Shown piece after piece: positions 41,127-53,100 of a stretch of DNA of 64,000 bases (the first letter of the stretch is position 1; the number at the start of each line of letters is the position of its first letter). Position numbers and translations under genes: made by a program. Under the pieces are notes generated by a model that saw only the letters and a program-made list of their open reading frames with translations, was not told where the DNA came from and did no database searches. Origin of the DNA: Glycine soja (Eukaryota > Streptophyta > Magnoliopsida > Fabales > Fabaceae); NCBI RefSeq assembly GCF_004193775.1, contig NC_041002.1:40586038-40650037 (forward strand), read 5' to 3'.

Positions 41127-41745
41127 CATTCTCAAAGAGGGGAACGAGCAACAATTTGAAGGCTGTACATTCAGGAACTAAAGAATTCAAAATAGCTAGT
41201 AATAAGAGGGATTTGTTTTTGGGATTTTCTGAGCACCAAGAGCGGCTACGCAAGAAGTTTGCACTTGAGGAGGGAAGAATATTTGCAGCTAATGAACAAG
41301 TTTCTTAACTATTTTTCCTTAAGATTTTACTGTTTTTATTTGCTAATACGTAAATATAAATGGTATAAGGGTATGGCGTAAAAACATGGTCTTTATTTAT
41401 TTCTAAGATTGTTAGGGTTAAAAATGACCATGTCCCTATGGCATAACCTTATATTATTTATATTTGCATATAAGGAAAAAAAATAGTAAAATCTGAAGGA
41501 CAAATAGTTAAGAAAGTTGTTCATTAGCTGCAAATATCCTTCCCTCCTCAAGTGCAAGCTTCTTGCGTAGCCGCTCTTGGTGCTCAGAAAATCCCAAAAA
41601 CAAATCCCTCTTATTACTAGCTATTTTGAATTCTTTAGTTCCTGAATGTACAACCTTCAAATTGTTGCTCGTTCCCCTCTTTCTTTTCTGCAAAAAAGAA
41701 AATCAAATGCTGTCAAAACATGGATGAAGTCCTAAGAAAATCAAT
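41127..41745. repeat. Foldback 2: second captured hairpin
   Basis: Left arm 41127-41400 and right arm 41410-41690 are inverted copies. Both encode ASNKRDLFLGFSEHQERLRK followed by an LEEGRIFAANEQ block (plus strand in the left arm, minus strand at 41508-41693). The loop lies near 41405. It directly follows foldback 1, and the peptide may come from the same captured gene. The protein is not recognised. Confidence 0.7.
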
Positions 41746-41939
41746 ATCAAAGAAAACATGGATGAAATCACAATTAAAAAGCACAACTACCTATCTTTCA
41801 GAGTCCTTTGGTTAATTTGTCTTGTCTCCTTATGTGGTGGGGTTTTGTTTAATAATCTTATACTTTTGCCTTCCAAAAAAAACTTATCACTAATCCTCTT
41901 TTCATTAATCCAATTTCGTATGTTATTGTATAAAAGATC

Positions 41940-44900
41940 ATGGGTTCTCCACCTGCCTCCACTACTCCTCCTCCTCCTCCTTCTCCTCCTTCTCCTCCTC
42001 CTCCTCCTCCTACTTCGGACGCATCGGCTTCGACGTCTGCCGTGAAGCGGACACGCAAAGCCTCACGCCTACGATCGTTGTCCACTAGACCACCTGGTGT
42101 TGAGAGATCAGTGGTGCATGTTGATCCTGCTACAGGGAAGGCCGACGGTCCCCACAAGAAGAAATTAAGAACATATTTGGGGATTGTGGCACGTGATAAG
42201 GTGGACATCACATACGAGAACTGGAAGGAGGTCCCTACTGCTCAGAAGGACCTGATTTGGGAGGATATTCAGGTATTTCTCTTTTCTTATTTGATTGTGT
42301 GTAATTAATAGCCAAAAAATTTCATTATTGTAACAAATAAACTTTGTTTCATGTTGTCAGGCGGAATTTGATATCCCAGAGGCTTTTGACAATAGGACGA
42401 AAAGGAAGTTACTACAGACCGTGGGGGAGAGATGGAGGCAGTTTAAATCAGTACTCACGAGGAAATAGGCCCTTGCAGCCGATCAGGACGGTGTCGAGGA
42501 CACTGTCTGTGACAAATACGGCATCAGCAAGGAAAAGTGGGCCCAATTTTGCCAGACTCGCAGAGACCCTTCTTGGGAGTTATGTTCCTTTGCCATTTAT
42601 GTTGTTTTTCATATTAAACATGATGTTGTTATACTTCATTCTACCCATTTCAAACATTATTGTTTAATTTTTTCAGGATGTGCGCATGAAAGCACAGGCC
42701 ATCCAGAAGCAGAATACTGCCCCCCACGTTTTATCTCGTGGAGGTTATGATTATTTGGAGCATAAGCTCCTGGCTGAGAAGACCAAGAAAAAGATGTAGG
42801 AAGCTGCACAGTCAGGAAGCGTTGATGGCGTCATCGACCCTCCATCCCCGGTCAGACGCCACGTGAAGTGGAAGATGGCCCGCACGAAGAAGACAGGGGA
42901 GACGACGACTGAGGCCGCAAAGGAAATCGCTGAGAAGATTGTAAGTCATGTTCAACTAACCATTACAATTATGTTTGAATATTTTGAGAATGCCATATAC
43001 CACTGTGTGTTTTCTGTGCAGGATTCGTTTGAGGAGCAGGCCACACAGGGATCGTTCGTCCCCCATGGACGTCAGGATGTTCTGGCCGCTACTATTGGAC
43101 GTCCAGAGCACCCTGGACGTGTCCGTGGTATTGGAGCCGGTGTCACCATCAAGCAATACTTTGGATCAGCTCCACGGACGTCCTGCAGCGCTTCCTCCCT
43201 GCCTCCTAACGAATTACACTAGCTGACTCAGCAGATCAGGGACCAGCTAGAGGAGTCCATCACAAAGAAAGTGACGAGGCAGGTCATGGCATCCTTCAGC
43301 CACCTTCAGTCGCAAATGCAATCTCAGGGACTTGCAGTGCCTCCTGAGCCTCTGGTTGGTCCTGGTCCCTTCGGTCCTCGAGTAAGCACAAAGGGGAGTT
43401 GTGTTGATCCCTCAGGAAACGATCCTGAGACCGGTGACTCTGACAGGTGCGGCTTATTCATAGAAGCAGATCCTGCCCACCTGGTTGCCATCGGGAGAGT
43501 TTATGAGAGATCCACTGTTGTTCATAACACTCATTTGTTGCTTGGCCAAGTAAAGGTGAGTGTGGAGGAGGTTAGAGATGTAGATGCTCCAGTTCCTGTA
43601 CCCACTGATGAGGATTCCTTAGTGGGGCAGGCACTTCACACCTTCCTTGCTTGGCCGACACATCTGGTCAAGTCTTTATCACATCAAATACTTATTGTCC
43701 TTACTATATGTTTCTTCTTTTCAAATTAGGCTATTTAACTTTGTTTCATGAACAGGTAGCTGTGTCTTCACCAAAACCACCTCTGAAGCCCGATTCGGAG
43801 GTCGATGATCCGCTTTATCTGATGACATTGACCATCCCAGAGCTTTTCTTGAGGCCTTATCAGGTTAGATGGGATGCCACCGTGTTCGGGGTCGTTAATC
43901 CAGATTTCCCCCTGTACATAAAGCACGAAGACCTCTCCGAAATCGCACACGGTGGTCAATGTCTCAGCATATCAGTGCTACAGTTGTGGATTCTGTAAGT
44001 CTTTATATAAAAGGCTTTTATTTACCAAAGTTATGACTTTCAATTCATAAATATTTAACTTTGACTTAACATAAACAGGCATCTCACTGAAACATGTATG
44101 CGAGCGGGGAATTCTGATATCTATGGATTCCTCGAGCCTCAGTCCATTCAGAGGTCTGGGCAATCGCAGTTTGAATCTGAAAGTTACATAAAGAGTTGGA
44201 TGCAGAGTTCACAACGTGATGTGTATCTTGGAGCCTACCTAAATGGGTAAGTCACAAAATAACAAAATTTAATTAATGTTTACTAATGTACTAACCCATT
44301 TTAGGTTCCACTGCAACGGACATTGGCAGATGGTGGTCATCCTGCCCAAGGAACACTTAGTTGTCTGGTTTTGTTCATTGCATAACAAGCCAGACAACTA
44401 CCTTAAGGGGATTATTAATAGGTTAGTGTTCTTTTCAATACATTTGCATTGTAATACCTCAACGTACAACACCAGTTTTTAATTGTTACTCATATGGAAC
44501 AGTGCTATCAAGGGTCTTGATGATGCTCCACAGCCTAAATCAAAGGCTCTTGCTAGGTGGATTGTCGTCAAGTTACGTCATTTACATAAAACTTCCACTT
44601 ATATATATTTCTTTATGTGTCTGTACACTAGTTGTTTAATTAATATCCAAATTTCATTATGTATTTAGTGTAATAGACAAAAAGGAACTACTGAGTGCGG
44701 CTACTATGTCATGCACTGGATGTCCACCATCATTTTAGGAAGTTTTAGAAATAATTGGGAAGCGGTAAGTTTATTTCAAAGAAAATCGATTTATTTATAA
44801 TTTGTATTACATTATTAACTTAATATGATTTATTTAATCATGCAGTATTTTAACGACCCTAGACCATTGGAGTCCGAGAGATTAAAAGCATTGCAGATTC

Positions 44901-44941
44901 AGTGGGCACAGTTTTATCTCCGAATTAGAGATCAGGCCTAG
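41940..44941 (+). pseudogene. CACTA second gene: Transposase_24 + Ulp1-like C48 protease, three stops
   Basis: Starts with a proline-rich N-terminus (PPPPPSPPSPPPPPP), then a Transposase_24 (Ptta/En-Spm) region: KYGISKEKWAQFCQTRRDPS and APHVLSRGGYDYLEHKL. The C-terminal half is an Ulp1/SENP-type peptidase: HWQMVVILP gives the His, and RQKGTTECGYYVMHWM gives the Gln and nucleophile Cys. The position of the usual Asp reads FCSLHNKPD. Exons: 41940-42272, 42361-~42579, 42677-42940, 43022-~43671, 43756-43995, 44080-44248, 44306-44421, 44503-44571, 44669-44764, 44845-44941. In-frame TAG stops occur at 42466, 42797 and 43220, and the splice donors near 42579 and 43672 lack GT. It is therefore non-functional as read. 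Confidence 0.85.
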
Positions 44942-45184
44942 GATTTAAGGACATTTTTTAACATTTTTTACATTTTCTATGTAACACGAACATTGAATTC
45001 ATTTGTTGATTGTTCTTTATAATATATAAATCAATTATTTGATGTTTATTATCATTAAAACTGCTTGAAAGCAGAATAAAATGTTTATTTGCTGTGAATT
45101 GAGCCTCCTGAAATTGCATTTGACAGGTACAATTTTGGGTTTACTGTAAAAACAGAAAATATATATAAAAAAAAATATTTGAAA

Positions 45185-45790
45185 ACAACATCGGTTATTA
45201 ACAAAAACCGATGTTAATATCATAACCAACATCGGTTATAATAGAAAACCGATGTTAACGGTTGTATATTAACATCGATTTTTTGTGTATAACCGATGTC
45301 AGCGTTTGTATTTTAACATCGGTTATCTGTGGATAACCGATGTCAACTATTGTACATTAACATCGGTTAATTATAAATAACCGATGTGAATCTTTGAATA
45401 GTAACATCGGTTATTTATAATTAACCGATGTTATACACAAAGAACTACACCAAATAAGTGTAAGCATCATTAACGTTGACATCGATTTTCTAGAAAAACG
45501 GATGTTAAGGACATACATTAACATCGGTTATTCTAGAAAATCGATGTTAAACTAACATATTAACATCGGTTTTACTGGAAAACCGATGTCAACGTTCATC
45601 ATGCCTACATTTTTTTTGCTGTTGTTCATTGTGTTTAACATCGGGTATTTGGAGAACCGATGTTGTCATATGTATGTTAACATCGGTTCTCCAAAACTGA
45701 TGTTAACATTCATACATTCAACATCGTCACTTTCAACATCGGTTTTAGAACCGATGTAGAATGTTCTAAATAACCGATGTTGAAAGTATA
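45185..45790. repeat. CACTA right subterminal array
   Basis: More than ten AACATCGGTT/AACCGATGTT inverted pairs, for example at 45188-45217, 45230-45260, 45316-45345, 45359-45390 and 45404-45433, some degenerate (ATCGATTTTC). It mirrors the left array at 33055-33425 but is longer, as is common for CACTA elements. Confidence 0.88.
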
Positions 45791-45803
45791 TTTTCTAGTA
45801 GTG

Positions 45804-45990
45804 GTTCTCCCTTGTTAACATGTTTTTACTATGGTAAGAATGATCAATAGTGCATCAACATGTTATATTAGAAAGAATGGTAGTACCATTGGAAAAATGG
45901 TATGTGTTCCAAAAGGATCCTTAACGCAAACATTCAAGGACCCAAGAAAATTTGGGTACCAAAATCAAAATATGATAATATGAATGATTG
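45804..45990 (+). pseudogene. Copia-type gag fragment, right half
   Basis: Directly after the CACTA right TSD the sequence encodes a zinc-knuckle-like LLTCFYYGKND start and a basic tail with IQGPKKIWVPK ending in a stop at about 45990. This continues the gag seen at 32623-33023. Stops and substitutions inside show that it is decayed. Confidence 0.65.
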
Positions 45991-46019
45991 ACTCCTTGAA
46001 GCAAAGTTGATACATTAAT

Positions 46020-47700
46020 AGCAGTTGCTCCGAACACATTCTTGGATCAAGTGGCCTTAGAATAATTAAGAAGGGGGGTTGAATTAATTATTAATGTGCC
46101 TTGAATAATTAAAAACTTATCCTTCTTAATGTTACTAGATTCAATTAGGCTTTACTATTAAGTTATTAGAAAGTAAAGAACAAGAGCAATAACTTAGACA
46201 AAAGTAAAGCGGAAATAAAAAAGTACACAACGAAAATGTAAAAAGTGTAAGGAAGAAGAAGATAAACACAAGATTTATACTAGTTCGGCCACAACCTGTG
46301 CCTACGTCCAGTCCCCAAGCAACCCACGGTTCTTGGGATTTCTAATAACCTTGTAAAATCCTTTACAAGCAAAGATCCACAAAGGATGTACCCTCCTTTG
46401 TTCTCTTTGAACAACCAAGTGGATGTACACTCCACTTGAACTGATCCACAAGAGATGTACCATCTCTTATTCTCAGTACAACAACCCAAGTAGATATACG
46501 CTCTACTTGTACCATAAAGGATGTACGCTCCAATGTGTTAAGACAAAGAATTCTTAGGCGGTTAGTCCCTTGAATTCTCTGTAAGGGGGATACAAAAGAT
46601 ATCTCAGGCGGTTAGTCCTTTGAAATCTTTTGTCAAGAAGGAGAATGAAAGAATCAAAAGAATTCTCAGATGGTTAGTTCTTTGAATTCTTTTGGCAAGA
46701 GGAAGAAGAGAATGAAGAAGAAGAATAACACAAGTTTTTGGACAATGAACTTTTCTTGAAAGAAAAAGTATTGAAAAAAAACTCTATCAAAGATTAATGA
46801 ATGAATGAAAGAAATCTATTATGCATCATCTTTTGAAATTCGTGTCATAGTCATATATTTATATTTATTTGATAACTCAAGTTAAAATTTTATGACTCTT
46901 GGCAATTTCTTCAAAATTAGTCACTTTAAGAATTGTGACTCTTGTGAAAAACTAGTCACTTAAAAGTTGTGACTCTTTTTTAAAAAATCTTCAGAAAATT
47001 AGAAAACTAGTCACTCTAAGCATTGTGACATTTGGTAATTTATTTTTCAAAGTAAGTCACTGGTAATCGATTATCATCATAGTGTAATCGATTACACATC
47101 AACAGATGTGACTCTTCATGTTTAAATTTGAAAATCAAAACGTTTAGAAACACCGATAATCGAATACAAGTATCGTGTAATCGATTACATAAGTTTGAAA
47201 TGATTTAAAAATGTTTTATCACAAGTTGTGACTCTTGAAATTTGAAATCTAAAGTTTTAAAACATTGGTAATCGATTACATGATTATGGTAATCGATTAC
47301 AACTTTGTAAATCAGTTTTGAAAAATCGATTATTGCCTTCGGGTAATCGAATACCAGAGAGTAAAACTCTTTGGTAAAAGATTTTTCTTTTTGAAAATTT
47401 TTTGTGCTATTCAATGTTTTGAAAAACTCTTTTAGTACTTATCTTGATTGAGTCTTCTCTTGATTCTTTACTTGAATCTCCTTTACTTGAATCTTGAATC
47501 TCCTTTACTTGAATCTTGAATCTTGATCTTTGATTCTTGAAACTTGTTTGACTCTTGATTCTTTGGCATCATCAAAATAATCTTGGAAGGCATTGCTTCC
47601 ATAATCTCTCCCTTTCTGATGATGACAATCCTGAAATCAAGAGGATACATGCAAGTTTTGTTCTACCATTCACTCATCTCTTTCTCCCCCTTTCTTTTTG
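46020..47700 (+). repeat. LTR-type repeat with paired TAATCGATTA palindromes
   Basis: Same family as 850-1790: TTTATACTAGTTCGGCCACA at about 46274, AGGCGGTTAGTCC repeats at 46556-46680, and four palindrome pairs between 47063 and 47351. At the right edge are TTTGGCATCATCAAAATAAT and CTTTCTCCCCCTTTC (complement of a polypurine tract), so the body orientation may be minus. No coding potential is recognised. Confidence 0.55.
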
Positions 47701-48030
47701 AATTTATGCTTAATTTAAGACTTTGAAAATATAATATCTTGATTTCTAAAATACCCATTTTTCTCTCCCCCTTTGGCAACATCAAAAAGGCCAAAGTGCG
47801 TAAAATAAATCATACATAAATAATTCTAAAACATACATAAAGCACAATACCAAATGTAAGTACATACCACTAGACATATATATCATCAAAATAATTAAGT
47901 TTAACAACCATAACCATAAACAACCAAGAGCAAGTAAATATTATCATCATGTTCAATCATACTAAGCAAATATTAAAAGAAATACTAAGTGTTCAAATGT
48001 CATAAAAACATAGCCAAATACAAGGCTTAA
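47700..48030. other. AT-rich retroelement interior
   Basis: Non-coding; contains TTCTCTCCCCCTTTGGCAAC, a second reversed polypurine-like tract, and AT-rich sequence. No gene is seen. Confidence 0.35.
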
Positions 48031-49373
48031 AAAACAAAATATAATAATAATCTAAATCTATGAGGATGGTGGTGGAAGGTCAAAGCACTGACGAATAAAA
48101 CTAACATCATCCTCAAGCTTGGTGATACGTGTGTCCATCCTTGTAAATCGTGCATCCATGGCATCAATACGACTATCCAACAAGTCAAAGCCCTCACCAA
48201 TGAAGGTGTGGAGTCCATCCAACCTGTCAAGAATGTTGTGCATAAGAGATGAAGAGTCATCTCTCTGAAGAGGTGGTGATGGAGAACGGCCTGTGCGAGA
48301 GCGTCCTTCTTCACCCAAGAGCCATCCCTCTCTTTGCGGTATCCAAAAGAGGAGACCACATTTGCACCAATAGAGAAGGATCTCTTGACTTTGACAAAGG
48401 GCTCAGAGTCAAGAGGGACATTAAAATGATGCAAAAACAGGGTGATTAGATGTGGATATGGAAGTAGAGCATTTGATCACAATGCCTTATGTATGAGATA
48501 TCTCACAAGATGAGCCCAGTCGAGTTGACGATCGGTTAAGAAAACTCACATGATTATCAAATCTTCCTCAGAAACTTGTGCAAGGTTGGAAGATCTAGGA
48601 AGTAGAATGTGCACAATCAAGTAATGCATGATGCAGCATTCGAATGCCAATGAACCGGCAAGAAGCCTTCCGGTCATATCCGCTTGATTGGTGCAAACCA
48701 TTCGACGGGCATCAGAAACAAAAAAATTGAACTTCCACTCGTCATCAAGTGTACCTTCAAACGGTACACCGTCACTGGAAAATTGAGTGAGTTCAAAGAA
48801 AAGGGACTCGTCTATGACCATCTTTATCCCATATACTTCGAAAATCAAGGAATCTTCTTGAATTTCCAAGTTAGAATAAAAGGCTCTAACTAATTCAGGG
48901 TAAAAAGGAAGTTTCATGGAGATGAATTGAATTAAACCATAATTTTGAAATGCTTGAAAGCAATCAAACACTTCATCATCAAAGAAAGCTAAGTCTACGA
49001 ACTTAGGGTCGATAATGGAATGAGAAGAGAAAAAAGAATTGTACCGGATACGTTGTTCATCCGAGGAAAACAACGTAGGAGATGATATGGAGGGAGGAAT
49101 TTGAGATGTATGCGCTTTGGATGCTTCGTGGCTTCGAGTTTCGGTGACTGCGGATGAAGTCGAAACCCCCTTTACGTTGTTCTTCTGAGGAAAACAACGT
49201 AGGAGATTATATGGAGGGAGGAATTTGAGATGTATGCGCTTTGGATGCTTCGTGGCTTCGAGTTCCGGTGACTGTGGATGAAGTGGTCGAACCAATATAA
49301 ATCTCAAATGGGTTGCTTGAGGACTAGACATAGGCACGTGAAGTGGCCGAACCAATATAAATCGAGTTTGCAT
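48027..49373 (-). pseudogene. Putative plant transposon protein (retroelement ORF), broken
   Basis: Minus frame 49373-48546 carries the block I recognise from plant 'putative transposon protein' domains: SHSIIDPKFVDLAFF, GLIQFISMKLPFYPELVRAF, YGIKMVIDESLFFELTQF, RRMVCTNQADMTGRLLAGS and LLPRSSNLAQVSEEDLI. Separate frames continue it: FNVPLDSEPFVKVKRSFSIG (48434 onward), then an overlapping frame with SLMHNILDRLDGLHTFIGEG and coiled-coil IDAMDARFTRMDTRITKLED (48318-48058). Frame changes between these parts show decay. The 5' segment 49080-49330 contains two near-copies of the ATGCTTCGTGGCTTCGAGTT block. The protein has no known enzymatic role. Confidence 0.7.
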
Positions 49374-49948
49374 TTTTGTCTTCCCTTATTTCATTTATGT
49401 TATTACAATCAATTTTGTCTTGCGTGCTTAAAGAACATTATTAAATTAATTGTTATTTCTTCTTCTGCATCTTGAACCTATTATTTAAAAAGGGATTAAA
49501 AATTTGTTATTGACAGTTTTGTGAGCCTTAATTCATTTCCCTCTTAAGTTATTAAGACAACTTTTCCAACAAAACGACGTATGCATAACATTTATTAAGA
49601 GACTAAGAATCCAATCATTCAACATAATCTCTTTCTTTGTGGGGCCTAAAAGAAATAAACTCGTTGGTAATTATTAGCCATTTTCCATGGTTAATGAGTC
49701 ACAATTTTCACACCAGCACAGTGATTGTGTGCGGCCATTAAAATTTTTAAAGAAACTATATCAAACTACGAATGCCATTTTTTCTTCACTATCTCTTCCT
49801 TTTCCTTTTCTTGTTTAATTTTCTCTCATCGCTCAAACAGTATTAATGTCTAATGGAAGGAGAACTTGTGGGCAAGTGTTTAACCTTCGTAAAATTTAAT
49901 TTTTTTTTTTTGTGAATTATTCAAAACTTTATTGTAAGAAAATTTCTT

Positions 49949-50010
<62 letters not shown>

Positions 50011-50165
50011 AGTCTTTTTCTGTCGACGACTTCCATTTGTTGTTTTGTGTGTTCAAAAGTCTTCCTATTAGCCCATAGCAATGCACGTGACTCTAATGCT
50101 TTAGTCCCTACTTATAATTTTATAATCACAAAACCCGAACCATTCATTTCCGATCACCGACAATA
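49374..50165. promoter_or_regulatory. Upstream region of the LRR-RLK, with a (TA)n tract
   Basis: Roughly 800 bp between the retroelement and the LRR-RLK start. A pure TA tract of about 27 units (49952-50005) lies some 160 bp upstream of the ATG, so it probably overlaps or replaces the core promoter/TATA region. No other cis-element is clear. Confidence 0.5.
49952..50005. repeat. (TA)n microsatellite
   Basis: About 27 uninterrupted TA units. It is likely length-polymorphic between cultivars and lies in the LRR-RLK promoter region. Confidence 0.95.
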
Positions 50166-53100
50166 ATGATGAGTGTCTTCTCTGGATTTTCTCTTCTTTT
50201 CCTTCTTCCTTTGTGCTTTGCTTCCTTAGCTGTTGGAGCCACTTTGCCAGAAGACGAAGGTACGTAATGCACATGTACATGCGTAGATGTTATTTTGTAT
50301 TTTAATTGTTATACACTTTAGCATACTACTGGAAGTTGGTAGGGTGGTATTACTTATGTTGAGAATGATGCCTTAAGAGTCACCCTTCTCTTTGGTAACG
50401 GATGTAATCATCCTGAGAGGCTTGTTGGTACTGCTGGTACCTATCGAGCTTATCTCCTTTATTAATATATAATACTTTTCATTATCCAAAGAAAAATGTA
50501 CAAGCGTAGATAGATCTTAGTCATTTTATTCTATTCTTGCTTTGATTCGTGATGGGGTAGTTTGGTTATTTTTATTTGATAGATTGAGTTTATTGATATA
50601 AACATTTATATTTATGTGCGTGTGTTAGTGCAAGCTCTGAGAGACATAGCACACACAATTGGGAAGAAAAATTGGAACTACAGCGTAGATCCATGTGATG
50701 GAAAGAGTAATTGGAATTCTTCCCAAAAAAATGTTGTCACATGCAATTGTTCGTTTGTTAATCACACTTGCCATGTTGTAAGCATGTACGTCTCTCTCAA
50801 TCTCTCTCTCTGTCCATAGGTTATAGGACTACTTTTTTTGTTAAATTTATGTTTTGTTTATATGTTGTTTGAAAAGTTAACTATCACATTAATTACTCTT
50901 TTATTATATATTATATATCTTCTTATTATAATAAGAGATAGTTTAAAAGAAATTGATAATTCTTTTTATAAGGCATTTTAAATTTTTTATGAGTCATTTA
51001 ATATTTTTTCATTAATGACTCTTATTAAATATTCAAAGTATTTACGTTTTTAATTGATAGTGATGCATAATATTTATGGAGTTTTGATATTTTCATACCC
51101 TTCATAACACTCTTAACAAGTTGACTACTAATATTTAATAAGAGCATAATTGGTACTCCCTCCCATCTTATATATTGATAAATACTTATCTTATTTATAA
51201 GTCATCAACTAACCTATTAATAATGATTTTTTAATTATGTTATTTATACTATTTTCAACACTTCATTATTAGGGAAGAGAAATATTGAGATTGAAAGTTG
51301 ATATTGGTCATATCCATTGGTGGGATAATAGAGTAATGAGTGAATAATAATAATGACATGAAAGAGAGAGAATATGAGATAATAATTTAGGTTAAACACT
51401 TAATTAGTTATTAGTGAAATTAGTTGAATGTGTAATTATATTAGGGTATAATTAGAAATTTATTTTATTTTAAAATATATTTAATGACTTAACTTTCCTT
51501 CCTTGATCTTAATGATTCGGTTGAGAGTGACCAATATATAGGACTAGAGGGAGTATATTAGTAACATTTCTTTTTTAAAATCAATAAAATTAGTTGAAAT
51601 AATTACTTTTATTGGTTAGTGTGATTGATATTCAAAGTGGCTTATAATAAGAATCATAAGGAGTATCAATTATACCCTTACTTATGTTGTAGGAGGCATT
51701 TGTTAGGGAAAAAGTCTTTTCAAGAATCATGAATCTTGAGAATCATGATACCTGATAATGAAACAATTTATTTGGTTGACCATAAATACTTTTGGAAAAG
51801 TTTCCTAAAAATAAAATAATTATGTGATAATTTTATTAGTTATTTTGATTATTTATCCTATTAAATAATCTAATAAGAGTAACATGATATTTTTACTTGT
51901 ACTAAAAGAAACTTTTAACTTGAAAAACTAAGATTCTTACCATTTGCAAAATTTTAACTTGTCTTAAATGTACTTACTTGCACAATTGCAGGATCATGGG
52001 CAGTTTTAAAATCACTTTCAGTTTTAAAATTAATAAATAATTATGAAAAATTAAAATTATTTTTAAAATAAAAATGCATTTTCTTAAAATTAAAGTATAG
52101 TTTTATGGTGATATTTCATGAGAAACTTGGATAAAAATATATTTGTCTTAACTTCTATTTAAGTTTTAAACCATAATTTATACCAAAATTATGAATATAT
52201 ATAATATGTTAATTAATTAAAATAAAAAATATTTAATTATAAATAAAAATGTATAATATATTATAGCAATGATAATAACATAATCACAATTATGATTATG
52301 TTATTATCATTGCAATAATATATTATACATTTGTATTCATAATTAAATGATTTTGTAATTTTAATACATATTAATTTTCAACTCTTTGGTATGCAATTAA
52401 TCTATACAATAACATATCATACCACAAAAGTCAAAATATAAAAGAATGTTAACATAAAAATGAAGTAATTAAGGGATACATAAGAAATGAATATATAAAA
52501 GAATGTTGTCATCCTATGTGATTCTATGCGCAAGTAACACATCCTTTTCAACTATTGAGCCAAATTGGAATCTTATTCTTTGCTAATAGGATCTGTAATT
52601 TGAGTAATCCTTGAGCTTTTCAATCTTTTTGTGTCAATTTATCTCTTTTGTGTGTAAATAACCTCGAGAATTCTTGTTCTCAGCAAGAAAGAAAAAAAAA
52701 TTAAACAATATAACTAATAAATAAGTTAACTACATAAAAGAATCTAACTACATAAAAGAAAGAAATATAACAATATCACAAATACCTTGTTAGCTATAGG
52801 ATTCATGAATTCTATCGTTTTCATGATATGGTGACTATTAGGAACATATTAGAAGGGAATAAAATGCAAACAAAAAAGAGAGAAATTATTATACTTGATT
52901 ATAGAATTTTTCATGGACGTAACATGCAAGCCAATATGATATTTCCTGAATTTTTTTATGAACATAACATGCAAATCAATTTTGAAATCTATATGGTAAA
53001 ATTTGAATAGATAAAAAAAAAGATAAAACTCTTAACAAAAAAGAAGAAGATCATAAACTCAACAGATCAAAAACTATTAATTAAAAGCACAATAGGACAA

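Larger units (their letters stand above)
33024..45803. mobile_element. CACTA (En/Spm-type) element, 12.8 kb, nested in gag
   Basis: Left terminus CACTACTAAAAAAAAAGC at 33024; right terminus the complement of CACTACTAGAAAATATAC, ending at 45803. Both ends are flanked by GTT (33021-33023 and 45804-45806), the 3-bp target duplication expected for CACTA. Removing the element and one GTT joins the two gag halves in a sensible frame. Both ends carry AACATCGGTT/AACCGATGTT subterminal arrays. Inside are a TNP2 3' remnant, LINE pieces, a captured foldback and a Transposase_24/Ulp1 gene. The loss of the TNP2 catalytic part makes it non-autonomous. Confidence 0.92.
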
